From positions 11,711-75,710 of the forward strand of contig JBKBHF010000016.1 in assembly GCA_046297695.1 (NCBI GenBank): DNA of 64,000 nt, read 5' to 3'. Position 1 is the stretch's first letter, and each line of letters starts with the position of its first letter. This document shows, piece after piece, positions 20,148-28,586 of this stretch. Under the pieces are notes generated by a model that ran no database searches, was not told where the DNA came from, and saw nothing but the letters and a program-made list of their open reading frames with translations. This DNA comes from Permianibacter sp046297695 (GTDB lineage Bacteria > Pseudomonadota > Gammaproteobacteria > Enterobacterales > Permianibacteraceae). A program made the position numbers and the translations under genes.

Positions 20148-20464
20148 TTGGCGGTTCTGGTAAGAACAGCAGGCTGACTTAATCGGATTGCTATTCGTGA
20201 AGCAGTGAATAGCAGTCAGTGCCTCGCGCCTTTCGTTCCCCTCCTTGTCAAGGATGGGTTAGGGGTGGTTGAGCGCCGCTCGCGATCAAGCATGGCGTTT
20301 CGCGAGTGAACGGATGGCACCTGAAATATTCTGTTCGGATAGCGGGTGCCGCAAGCACTGAGCAGCCCCCGTCCCTCCTTGACAAGGCGGGGAGCCACGC
20401 CGCGATTTCAATTCAATTGGTTTGGAAACAGATCGCGACCAGTTGCCGGCTAGCGCTGATAGCG
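20148..20464. repeat. Intergenic region with two short related palindromic repeats
   Basis: About 320 bases without a gene. At 20235-20271 and 20364-20397 lie two GC-rich units built on CCTCC-TTG-(T/A)-CAAGG, the core of a dispersed repeat type common in proteobacterial spacers. The first has an adjoining GGGTTAGGGGTGGTT arm. Nothing else is evident here. Confidence 0.5.
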
Positions 20465-20746
20465 CTACTGCCCCTTGCGCGACTGGGCAATATAAAACCT
20501 CGCCCGTTTCGCCTTGTCCATGCAGCCGGCGTAGGCCTCCACCGTCTGCTGCGTTTTTGCCAGCGATAGCAGCCCCACTGCTTTGCCATAGCTGACGGTG
20601 CCGGAGAAGCCCTCGGCCTTGGCGATATCCAGTTCGCGCCAGGCAGCATCCAACTGCGCCGCACAGCCATCACGACCGACCTGCTTGCCGGCACAGGCCG
20701 ACAACAGGCCAAGCATCACAACCAGTCCAAGCATTCGCATCATCAT
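20465..20746 (-). CDS. Small putative lipoprotein
   Basis: 93 residues. The N-terminus is a lipoprotein signal with lipobox LLSAC (Cys at residue 19), so the mature part of about 75 residues is likely lipid-anchored. It contains four further cysteines or charged helical segments (LDAAWRELDIAKAEGF) and a C-terminal KAKRARFYIAQSRKG. No family recognised. A run GGGGG just upstream of ATG may serve as ribosome-binding site. The start could be any of the first three Met codons. Confidence 0.65.
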   Translation of the reverse strand: MMMRMLGLVVMLGLLSACAGKQVGRDGCAAQLDAAWRELDIAKAEGFSGTVSYGKAVGLLSLAKTQQTVEAYAGCMDKAKRARFYIAQSRKGQ

Positions 20747-20806
20747 CCCCCACAGATTGCTGGCATTGCTGACACGTGTTCAGCAATGCACCGGATGTAA
20801 CCCAGC

Positions 20807-21265
20807 CTAGCCGACCGGGCGATTGTCCCCTGTTAACCGTCGCACAAAGCGCAGTGCTGAGCCTTCATAGCCGGCACGTTGATAGAACGCATGTGCCCGC
20901 TCGCGCTTGACGCTTGAGGTCAGTTCCAGCTGCACGCAGCCCTGCGCCTGTGCCCACTGTTCCGCGGCCTGCAACATCCGCTTGCCCAGTTGCTGGCTGC
21001 GCAAGGTTTCACTGACCACCAACGACGACAAGCGCGCGATCGGCTGACCCAAATGGAAATAAAACAACCGGGTCACGGCCGCGAGCCCGACAACCGCACC
21101 GGCCAGCTCGGCGACAAACACCGCCTGCTGCGGATCGGCAAGCGCCAATTGCAGACTGTGCGCGGCCACGCTGACATCCTGCGGGTAGCCAAGTTCGGCC
21201 AGCAGCGAAGCGACCGCCACAGCATCATCCACCGTGGCCGAGCGTATCGTCAGCTCATCCGCCAT
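20807..21265 (-). CDS. GNAT family N-acetyltransferase
   Basis: 152 residues of GNAT fold. Motif A is visible as LVVSETLRSQQLGKRML (acetyl-CoA pyrophosphate loop, Q/R-x-x-G-x-G/A type), and motif B as AHAFYQRAGYEGS near the C-terminus. The substrate cannot be inferred; it could act on a small molecule, peptide or protein. A repeat pair separates it from the gene upstream. Confidence 0.85.
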   Translation of the reverse strand: MADELTIRSATVDDAVAVASLLAELGYPQDVSVAAHSLQLALADPQQAVFVAELAGAVVGLAAVTRLFYFHLGQPIARLSSLVVSETLRSQQLGKRMLQAAEQWAQAQGCVQLELTSSVKRERAHAFYQRAGYEGSALRFVRRLTGDNRPVG

Positions 21266-21291
21266 ATTGCCTCCGACACAAACAGTATTTT

Positions 21292-21358
21292 TGTAGGAGC
21301 GGCCTTGGCCACGATTTCTTCAACGGCAAACACAATCACGGCCAAGGCCGCTCCCACA
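21292..21358. repeat. REP-type inverted repeat pair
   Basis: Two nearly perfect inverted copies, 21292-21316 (TGTAGGAGCGGCCTTGGCC...) and 21334-21358 (...GGCCAAGGCCGCTCCCACA), enclose 17 bases. The GTAGGAGCGGCCTTGGCC core is the well-known extragenic palindrome of pseudomonads and xanthomonads, often mobilised by a RAYT transposase. Each copy also folds by itself at GGCC. It lies in a spacer between two minus-strand genes. Confidence 0.85.
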
Positions 21359-21378
21359 GCGCGCACTCGGCAATCGTT

Positions 21379-22071
21379 CTATTCAGATGTTTTGTCTGCC
21401 GCAGTCGCTTGCGCTTTCTGCATCTGTCGCTGTTCCTGTCGCTGCGCTTTTCGATACGCCTTGTACTTGCCAAGCAGGCCGTCAAAACCCTCGAGCAAGG
21501 CCTGCGAAATTTCCGGCTTCTCGCCGAGCACTTCCAAGGTGTAGGCAATCGACTCGATGGTCGACAAGCATTCCTTGCGCGGTTCCTTGCGCAGATTGCC
21601 GTACTTCGACAGCGCGCGCGGATTCAGTACCGCACGTTTGCATTTGAGCAGCCAGGCGTTGCGCCACCACAGCGTCTTGGCCTGCGCCCAGGTGCCATCG
21701 ATCGCGATGATGCCCTTGATGTCTTCCGCTTCGATATCAGCCAGCTCGTCCTTGCGGTCAAAAACATAGAGATCCGACTCGTCGTCGCGCCGGGCCAGCT
21801 CATGGAATTTGTACTTGCTACCGAGGAACAGCACAATCCACTCACTCGGGTTGGCATCAAAACCAACCGCTTTTTTCAGGTTGGCCACCGACAGCGCGGT
21901 TTTCAGCGTCGATTTTTTCAGGATGAGACTGGCCAGCCGGGCGCTGCCCAGCTCTTTGTCCGGCTCTTGCGGGTGCTGCAGGATCAGCACATGGCGCTGG
22001 TTTTCCTGCGGATGGACCAGCTCGCACACACACAGCGGGCGGATTTTGTAGCAGACGGGACAGGTATCCAT
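21379..22071 (-). CDS. tRNA-uridine aminocarboxypropyltransferase, DTW domain (YfiP/TapT-like)
   Basis: Likely adds the aminocarboxypropyl group (acp3U) to uridine 47 of tRNA using S-adenosylmethionine. 230 residues from ATG 22071. The N-terminus carries a Cys-rich zinc-binding pattern (CPVCYKIRPLCVC); the family motif appears as DGTWAQAK and is followed by LNPRALSKYGNLRKEP. The tail is Gln-, Lys- and Ala-rich. The open frame continues 59 codons upstream but only this Met starts the conserved Cys block. Confidence 0.85.
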   Translation of the reverse strand: MDTCPVCYKIRPLCVCELVHPQENQRHVLILQHPQEPDKELGSARLASLILKKSTLKTALSVANLKKAVGFDANPSEWIVLFLGSKYKFHELARRDDESDLYVFDRKDELADIEAEDIKGIIAIDGTWAQAKTLWWRNAWLLKCKRAVLNPRALSKYGNLRKEPRKECLSTIESIAYTLEVLGEKPEISQALLEGFDGLLGKYKAYRKAQRQEQRQMQKAQATAADKTSE

Positions 22072-22153
22072 GCGGAGCAATCGAACGGCGGGAATGGCAG
22101 CTATTCTAGCGCGTTCCCCTGTCGTCCGCCGTCCGGATCGATGCTTCCCCGAA

Positions 22154-22954
22154 CTATTCGCCCACCGTCGCCCGGTAGGCATGCCAGGTCGCCAAACCGA
22201 CCCAGGGTGCGGTGAAGATGAGGCCGATAAAGCCGGTGATAAAACCAAAACCGATCAGCAGCACGATCAGCACCGCCCAAAACAGCATGGTCGCCGGATT
22301 GCGCGCAAGCACCCGCAGGCTGGTGAAACAAGCGGCAAAGGTTTCGGCATCGCGGTCCATCATCATCGGTACCGACACCACCGAAATCGAAAACACGATC
22401 GTTGCGAAAATGCCGCCAACCACCAGATAGGTAATGACAAAATCCAGATGCTCCAGCGAAATGATCTGCGCCAGAAAATCCTTCAACTCCGGCAGCCCGG
22501 ACGAGAAGAACATGGCGAACGTGATCAGCGAAGCACGGCCCCAGATCAGCAGGATGACCGTGGTGATCAAAAGATAAATGCCGATCCCCTGCACGTTCGA
22601 TCGCCAGGCCAGCATCGTGCGCATGGCCGTGACCGGCTTTCCTGCCTCGGTTTGTTTGGCAACGTTATACAGCCCGGTCGCCAGAAACGGCCCAAGCAGA
22701 AAAAACCCGAACAGCGCCGTGGTGAAATACTGCAAGGCATTCATCAACACATAATTGAGCAGCCAGCCCATCACGGCGAACGCGACGCCATACGACAGGC
22801 TCGCGACCGGATGCAGCCGCATGTCATTCAGCCCTTGGTAAAGCCACAGCACCGGTGCGCTGAACGGCACATCACGAATGGGCGGCAGTTTTGGGCCGGC
22901 GAAAGGATCGGTGTTCGGCGTTTCTGGCGTCGATGGCGTTGGCGATTCGGTCAT
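22154..22954 (-). CDS. DUF2189 family inner-membrane protein
   Basis: 266 residues with a Pro- and Thr-rich cytoplasmic N-terminus and six or so membrane segments, for example YGVAFAVMGWLLNYVLM, ALFGFFLLGPFLATGLY, IYLLITTVILLIWG and FWAVLIVLLIGFGFITGF. The motif VPMMMDRD and the ending PWVGLATWHAYRA are typical of DUF2189. Function unknown. ATG 22954 precedes the conserved region; the frame is open 20 codons earlier. Confidence 0.8.
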   Translation of the reverse strand: MTESPTPSTPETPNTDPFAGPKLPPIRDVPFSAPVLWLYQGLNDMRLHPVASLSYGVAFAVMGWLLNYVLMNALQYFTTALFGFFLLGPFLATGLYNVAKQTEAGKPVTAMRTMLAWRSNVQGIGIYLLITTVILLIWGRASLITFAMFFSSGLPELKDFLAQIISLEHLDFVITYLVVGGIFATIVFSISVVSVPMMMDRDAETFAACFTSLRVLARNPATMLFWAVLIVLLIGFGFITGFIGLIFTAPWVGLATWHAYRATVGE

Positions 22955-23137
22955 TTGAATAACGACACTTATGATGGGCAGGAGCTCGAATGCCGCGGGC
23001 GCAGGGATGCGCAAGAGCGGCTAAGGGTAAGTGTCTTTTACCTGTGTCCTTTACGGCTGTAAAGCGCTGGCGAACCATGAAATGACCTGACGAAAGAACC
23101 ATTTCCGCTGCATCAATTCCCGTTTGACGGGCTGAAC

Positions 23138-23176
23138 TCACCCTCACCCCAGCCCTCTCCCCTCAAGGGAGAGGGA
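23138..23176 (+). repeat. Repeat unit, left member of an inverted pair
   Basis: Contains CACCCTCACCCC and the palindrome CCCTCTCCC-CTCAA-GGGAGAGGG. It is the inverted counterpart of 23318-23357, and the two enclose about 140 bases of unique sequence. This repeat type is frequent in proteobacterial spacers. Confidence 0.8.
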
Positions 23177-23317
23177 ACGGTACATACGCAGCTCGATAAT
23201 GAATCTTCGTCATCAAAAATGGTGAGTTCGGCTTAACGGGCAAAGGAACAGGAATGGGGCGTTGTTTGTTCTGATCGTCACAATTATAAGACAATTGCCG
23301 TTTGTCCATTTTCGTTG

Positions 23318-23357
23318 CTCCCTCTCCCTTGAGGGGAGAGGGTTGGGGTGAGGGTGA
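23318..23357 (-). repeat. Repeat unit, right member of an inverted pair
   Basis: CTCCCTCTCCC-TTGAGGGGAGAGGG followed by TTGGGGTGAGGGTGA. It is nearly the exact reverse complement of 23138-23176. The pair lies in the 434-base gap between two minus-strand genes, where I see no other feature. Confidence 0.8.
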
Positions 23358-23388
23358 AACCCACCACAAGCGCCTCAGCCAAAAAAAC

Positions 23389-25038
23389 TCAATCATCCAT
23401 CTCACCCAGCATTTCATCATCATGCAGCGGCACCGGATGCTGCCCGGTCAAACTGAGCGCGACCGCCTCCGCCACCTTGATGCCATCGACGCCAGCGGAA
23501 AGAATGCCACCGGCATAACCGGCGCCCTCACCGGCCGGATACAGACCCTTGGTATTGAGACTCTGATAATCCGGCCCGCGCGTGATGCGCAGCGGCGACG
23601 AGGTGCGCGTTTCGACGCCGGTCAACACGGCATCATGCATCGCGTAACCGCGGATCTGGCGGTTGAACGCCGGCAGCGCTTCGCGCATCGCCTCAATCGC
23701 ATACTCTGGCAACGCTGACGACAGATCAGTCAGATGCACACCGGGTTTGTATGACGGCAACACCTCGCCAAACTGGGTCGAGGCTTTGCCTGCCAGGAAA
23801 TCGCCAACCAACTGACCGGGCGCTTCATAGTTGCTGCCGCCGAGCACAAACGCACGCGACTCCAGCTCGCGCTGGAACGCAATGCCGGCGAGCGGGCCAC
23901 CGGGATAATCGGCTGGCGTGATGCCGACCACCATGCCGGCATTGGCGTTGCGCTCGTTGCGCGAATACTGGCTCATGCCATTGGTAACCACGCGATTCGG
24001 TTCCGACGTTGCCGCCACCACGGTGCCACCGGGACACATGCAGAAGCTGTATACCGCGCGGCCGTTGCTGGCGTGATGCACCAGTTTGTAATCGGCAGCA
24101 CCGAGCAGCGGATGACCGGCATACTTGCCGAACCGGGCCTTGTCGATAACCGATTGCGGATGCTCGATACGAAAGCCGATCGAAAACGGCTTGGCTTCCA
24201 TGTACACGCCGCGCTGATGCAGCATTTCAAAGCTGTCGCGGGCGCTGTGACCGAGCGCCAGCACCACATGGTCGGTGCGGATCTGCTCACCGCTTTCCAG
24301 CACAACGCCGCGGACATGGCCGTTCTCGATCTGGATATCGGTGACTTTCTGCTGGAACCGGATCTCGCCGCCGAGCTGTTCGATGTTGGCGCGCATGGTC
24401 TCGACCATACCGACCAGTCGGAAGGTGCCGATGTGCGGCCGGCTCAGGTACAGAATCTCTTCCGGTGCGCCGGCCTTGACGAACTCGGTCATCACCTTGC
24501 GGCCGTAGAATTTCGGGTCCCTGATCTGGCTGTACAGCTTGCCGTCGGAAAACGTACCCGCCCCGCCCTCACCAAACTGCACGTTCGATTCCGGGTTCAG
24601 AATCTTCTTGCGCCACAGCCCCCAGGTGTCCTTGGTGCGTTCGCGCACTTTCTTGCCGCGCTCCAGCACAATCGGCCGCAGCCCCATCTGGGCCAGGATC
24701 AGCGCGGCAAAAATGCCGCAAGGCCCAAAGCCGACCACCACTGGTCGGTGCGGCGTCAACGCCGGCGCCTGGCTGACGAACTTGTAGCTCATGTCCGGCG
24801 CCGGCCGGATATGGCTGTCCTTGGCAAAGCGGTTCAGCACCGCCGCCTCGTTCTTCAGGCTGACATCGACGATGTAGATCAGCATCAGCGCGTCCTTGCG
24901 GCGCGCGTCGTGGCTGCGTTTAAACACCGTGAAATCCAGCAGATCATCCTTGCCGAGCTTCAGGCGTTCCTTTATGGCGGCCGGCAGGGCTTCCGGCGCA
25001 TGGTCGATAGGCAATCGGAGTTCAGAAAGTCGGAGCAT
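23389..25038 (-). CDS. FAD-dependent NAD(P) oxidoreductase (COG2509-type)
   Basis: 549 residues of the uncharacterised FAD-dependent dehydrogenase family. A small alpha/beta N-terminal domain (about residues 1-95) precedes the Rossmann motif VVVGFGPCGIFAALILAQMG. Then follow NVQFGEGGAGTFSDGKL, GIAFQRELE and a C-terminal flavin-binding GLYPAGEGAGYAGGILSAG with GIKVAEAVA. The cofactor is almost surely FAD; substrate unknown. The gene stands alone between repeats and the remnant gene at 25.1 kb. Confidence 0.85.
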   Translation of the reverse strand: MLRLSELRLPIDHAPEALPAAIKERLKLGKDDLLDFTVFKRSHDARRKDALMLIYIVDVSLKNEAAVLNRFAKDSHIRPAPDMSYKFVSQAPALTPHRPVVVGFGPCGIFAALILAQMGLRPIVLERGKKVRERTKDTWGLWRKKILNPESNVQFGEGGAGTFSDGKLYSQIRDPKFYGRKVMTEFVKAGAPEEILYLSRPHIGTFRLVGMVETMRANIEQLGGEIRFQQKVTDIQIENGHVRGVVLESGEQIRTDHVVLALGHSARDSFEMLHQRGVYMEAKPFSIGFRIEHPQSVIDKARFGKYAGHPLLGAADYKLVHHASNGRAVYSFCMCPGGTVVAATSEPNRVVTNGMSQYSRNERNANAGMVVGITPADYPGGPLAGIAFQRELESRAFVLGGSNYEAPGQLVGDFLAGKASTQFGEVLPSYKPGVHLTDLSSALPEYAIEAMREALPAFNRQIRGYAMHDAVLTGVETRTSSPLRITRGPDYQSLNTKGLYPAGEGAGYAGGILSAGVDGIKVAEAVALSLTGQHPVPLHDDEMLGEMDD

Positions 25039-25112
25039 GGCGATGGCTCAATGACAGCCCGAGGCTCGCGGTCCGCACCACGCAGGACAAGCCGCCTCCG
25101 GCATGGCGGCAA

Positions 25113-25385
25113 TTATAGAGGGTCAACGGATGCTGCGGGGCACAAGATTGACGAGGCCACCACATCTGTGGGAGCGGTGGAGTCGGGACTGATATTGCTG
25201 TCGACTACCACAACATCGCTGTCGCAGATCAGGAACACGTTGTTGGCGTCAAACATCAGCCCGGCCGATTCGTTGCGTTCGGTGGCGTAGACACCGTCAG
25301 CCAGCTGATGCAGGGTGAACGAAGCAGATGCGGCAGCATGACTGTACGACGTGGAAAACAACGCGACACAAAACACGGTGCACAA
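25113..25385 (-). pseudogene. Remnant of a metallo-beta-lactamase-fold hydrolase gene
   Basis: The 90 codons encode a signal-peptide-like start and then the first strands of an MBL-fold enzyme (FTLHQLADGVYA, GLMFDANNVFLICDSDVVVVDSNISP). Homologues then run on to the metal-binding HxHxDH motif; here the frame changes to unrelated residues and stops. The break coincides with CTGTGGGAGCGG (25166-25177), part of a GTAGGAGCGG-type repeat. The start is unclear: TTG at 25385, with an ATG in another frame about 50 bases upstream, which hints at a frameshift. Confidence 0.65.
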
Positions 25386-25444
25386 CTGCAGGGCGACGAT
25401 GATGGAACGATGCCAAATGGTGGGCTTCCATAATTCAGGATGAT

Positions 25445-25816
25445 TTGATTAAGTCAGGCGGTTGTCATACCGGCGAAAGCCGGTATCCATTTTCGCCGGT
25501 AAATCTGCTTTACCTTCTCGCCGCGCTGGCACTCCCTCGCGCCAGCGTCCACTCCAATCTGCGATCGGCGTTTCACAGTAAGCGGCGCTGGATCTTCGCC
25601 TTGCTGATCGCGCTGCTTGGTGTCAGCCTGCTGATAGATCTGCTGATCACCGGCTCGCTGCCACAGTTGCCGAACCTGCTGTTCCACGCCGGCGCCGGTG
25701 TAACTGCAATGGCTGGCGTCACGGTGCGTCATGAGCGCTTTCACCAGTTGCTGGCCTACGGCACCGTGCTGGTCATCCTGCTGTATATCGGCTTGCTGTT
25801 TACCCGCTTGCCTTGA
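25445..25816 (+). pseudogene. Membrane-protein ORF with a repeat-derived N-terminus
   Basis: 123 codons. Residues 50-120 look genuine, with two or three membrane segments (FALLIALLGVSLLIDLLI, VLVILLYIGLLF) and a loop GAGVTAMAGVTVRHERFHQLLAYG. The first codons (HTGESRYPF) are the translation of the palindromic repeat at 25464-25490, and the only start is a TTG in front of it. The simplest reading is a membrane protein that lost its 5' part at the repeat. If functional, it must use a non-standard start. Family not recognised. Confidence 0.4.
25464..25490. repeat. Short palindromic repeat
   Basis: ATACCGGC-GAAA-GCCGGTAT (25467-25486) within TGTCATACCGGCGAAAGCC. This is the widespread extragenic palindrome whose chance translation is HTGESRYP. 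It lies inside the open frame 25445-25816. Confidence 0.8.
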
Positions 25817-25849
25817 GCGAACCATCAGCGATGGCCAGCGACCGCGCCA

Positions 25850-26332
25850 CTATTGATAGCGCTGGCCACGATGCTCCAGCCAGCCATGCGGATGTTTGCC
25901 GCGTGGATCATGGTGCGTCCAGTGAATGACACCGCCCTTTTTATTCCACTCATACTCCCCGAAAAAGCGCACGGTGTCGCCTTCGGCAATATCCACGATG
26001 CGTGGCGCAAGTTCGATGTTGTGTGCGACCAGCAAGGTCTGCCCCGTTGCGGTACGCAGCAGAAAGCGCTGGTGCGGGCTGCCGTGGGTGTCGTCCTTCA
26101 GGATCTTGACGACAACACCTTGGCCCGCAATCTGCAGATTGGATTCGCGGCGCTGAAACGCCTGCTGCAGCCGCGCGTCGCTGTTCAGGGCGGGCGTTGC
26201 ACTGGTCGCCCGCGGCGACGGCGTTGCAATCTCTTCCGTAGCGGAATTGGTCGGCGTGGGCAGAGCGTTGGATAACAGGTAAGCGATGCCGGCGAAAACA
26301 GCGAGTACTGCAATGCGGGTGACGGATTTCAT
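25850..26332 (-). CDS. DUF3465 family protein, exported or membrane-anchored
   Basis: 160 residues from ATG 26332. An N-terminal hydrophobic segment (IAVLAVFAGIAYLLSNAL) is followed by a Pro/Ser/Thr/Ala linker and a compact domain of about 95 residues: GQGVVVKILKDDTHGSPHQRF, then TLLVAHNIELAPR, FFGEYEWNKKGGVIHWTHHDP and GWLEHRGQRY, the DUF3465 pattern. The domain looks like a small beta-barrel with conserved His and Trp. Function unknown. Confidence 0.8.
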   Translation of the reverse strand: MKSVTRIAVLAVFAGIAYLLSNALPTPTNSATEEIATPSPRATSATPALNSDARLQQAFQRRESNLQIAGQGVVVKILKDDTHGSPHQRFLLRTATGQTLLVAHNIELAPRIVDIAEGDTVRFFGEYEWNKKGGVIHWTHHDPRGKHPHGWLEHRGQRYQ

Positions 26333-26440
26333 AGGATTTGACGATTCTGCCTTTGCAAACCGGGACATTGTAGGCCAGCTCATGCGTGCTTCGCCCGGCA
26401 CGGGCATCGTTTGCGTGACGGCGAAGCGGCGCTCCGCTTC

Positions 26441-26475
26441 AAAAACAAAGGCCCGGCAGTCGCCGGGCCTTTGTT
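26441..26475. terminator. Bidirectional terminator downstream of sucD
   Basis: Stem AAAGGCCCGGC/GCCGGGCCTTT with loop AGTC, A-rich on the left and TTTGTTTG on the right. On the minus strand it is followed by TTTGTTTTT and would end the sucABCD transcript. Confidence 0.85.
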
Positions 26476-26512
26476 TGCTCTGCACAAAACCGTGCAACGC
26501 ACCGCGTCGGAA

Positions 26513-27388
26513 TTACTTCCAGCCGGTGATTTCCGCCACGCCTTTGCCGATATCGGCCGGCGAGCGGACAGCGTGCACTTTGGCAGCAGCCATGGCCGCG
26601 AACTTCTCTTCGGCGGTGCCTTTGCCGCCGGAGATGATCGCGCCAGCGTGGCCCATGCGCTTGCCCGGAGGGGCGCTGATGCCGGCGATGAAGCCGACGA
26701 CCGGCTTGGTCACGTGCGCCTTGATGTATTCGCAGGCTTCTTCTTCCGCGCTGCCGCCGATTTCACCGACCATGACGATCGCTTCGGTCTGCGGATCGTT
26801 CTGGAACAGTTTCAGCGCATCGATGAAGGTGGTGCCCGGGATCGGGTCACCGCCGATACCGATACAGGTCGACTGACCGTAACCGAGTTCAGTGGTCTGC
26901 TTGACGGTTTCATAGGTCAGCGTGCCCGAACGCGACACCACGCCAACACGACCCGGCTTGTGAATGTGACCCGGCATGATGCCGATCTTGCATTCGCCCG
27001 GAGTGATGATGCCAGGACAGTTCGGGCCGATCAGGCGCACGCCTTTCGCATCGACGTACATTTTCACTTCCAGCATATCCAGCGCCGGAATGCCTTCGGT
27101 GATGCAGACGATGAGCGGCACGCCCGCGTCGGCGGCTTCGATGATCGAATCCTTGCAATACGGCGCCGGCACGTAAATCACCGATGCATCCGGCTTCACG
27201 GTGGCAACCGCTTCACGCACGGTGTCGAACACTGGCAGACCGAGGTGGGTCGAACCGCCCTTGCCCGGGGTCACGCCGCCGACCATCTTGGTGCCGTAGG
27301 CGATCGCCTGTTCGCTGTGGAAGGTACCTTGCTTGCCGGTGAAACCCTGGCAAATGACCTTGGTGTTTTTGTTAATCAAGACGCTCAT
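26513..27388 (-). CDS. sucD: Succinate-CoA ligase, alpha subunit
   Basis: Catalytic subunit of succinyl-CoA synthetase: succinyl-CoA, ADP or GDP, and phosphate give succinate, NTP and CoA. 291 residues (E. coli 289). The N-terminal CoA-binding fold has CQGFTGKQGTFHSEQAIAYG; GPNCPGIITPGECKIGIMPG and the phosphohistidine in GHAGAIISGGKGT are conserved. ATG 27388 has GGGAGG upstream. It is the last gene of the sucABCD run, 13 bases after sucC. Confidence 0.96.
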   Translation of the reverse strand: MSVLINKNTKVICQGFTGKQGTFHSEQAIAYGTKMVGGVTPGKGGSTHLGLPVFDTVREAVATVKPDASVIYVPAPYCKDSIIEAADAGVPLIVCITEGIPALDMLEVKMYVDAKGVRLIGPNCPGIITPGECKIGIMPGHIHKPGRVGVVSRSGTLTYETVKQTTELGYGQSTCIGIGGDPIPGTTFIDALKLFQNDPQTEAIVMVGEIGGSAEEEACEYIKAHVTKPVVGFIAGISAPPGKRMGHAGAIISGGKGTAEEKFAAMAAAKVHAVRSPADIGKGVAEITGWK

Positions 27389-27401
27389 GTGTGCCTCCCG
27401 C

Positions 27402-28571
<1,170 letters not shown>

Positions 28572-28586
28572 GTTCTGTCCTCTCTC

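Noticed and set aside
23138..23357. CRISPR-like repeats
   Set aside because: Only two units in opposite orientation with a 140-base spacer; a CRISPR array has several direct repeats with spacers of 30-40 bases.
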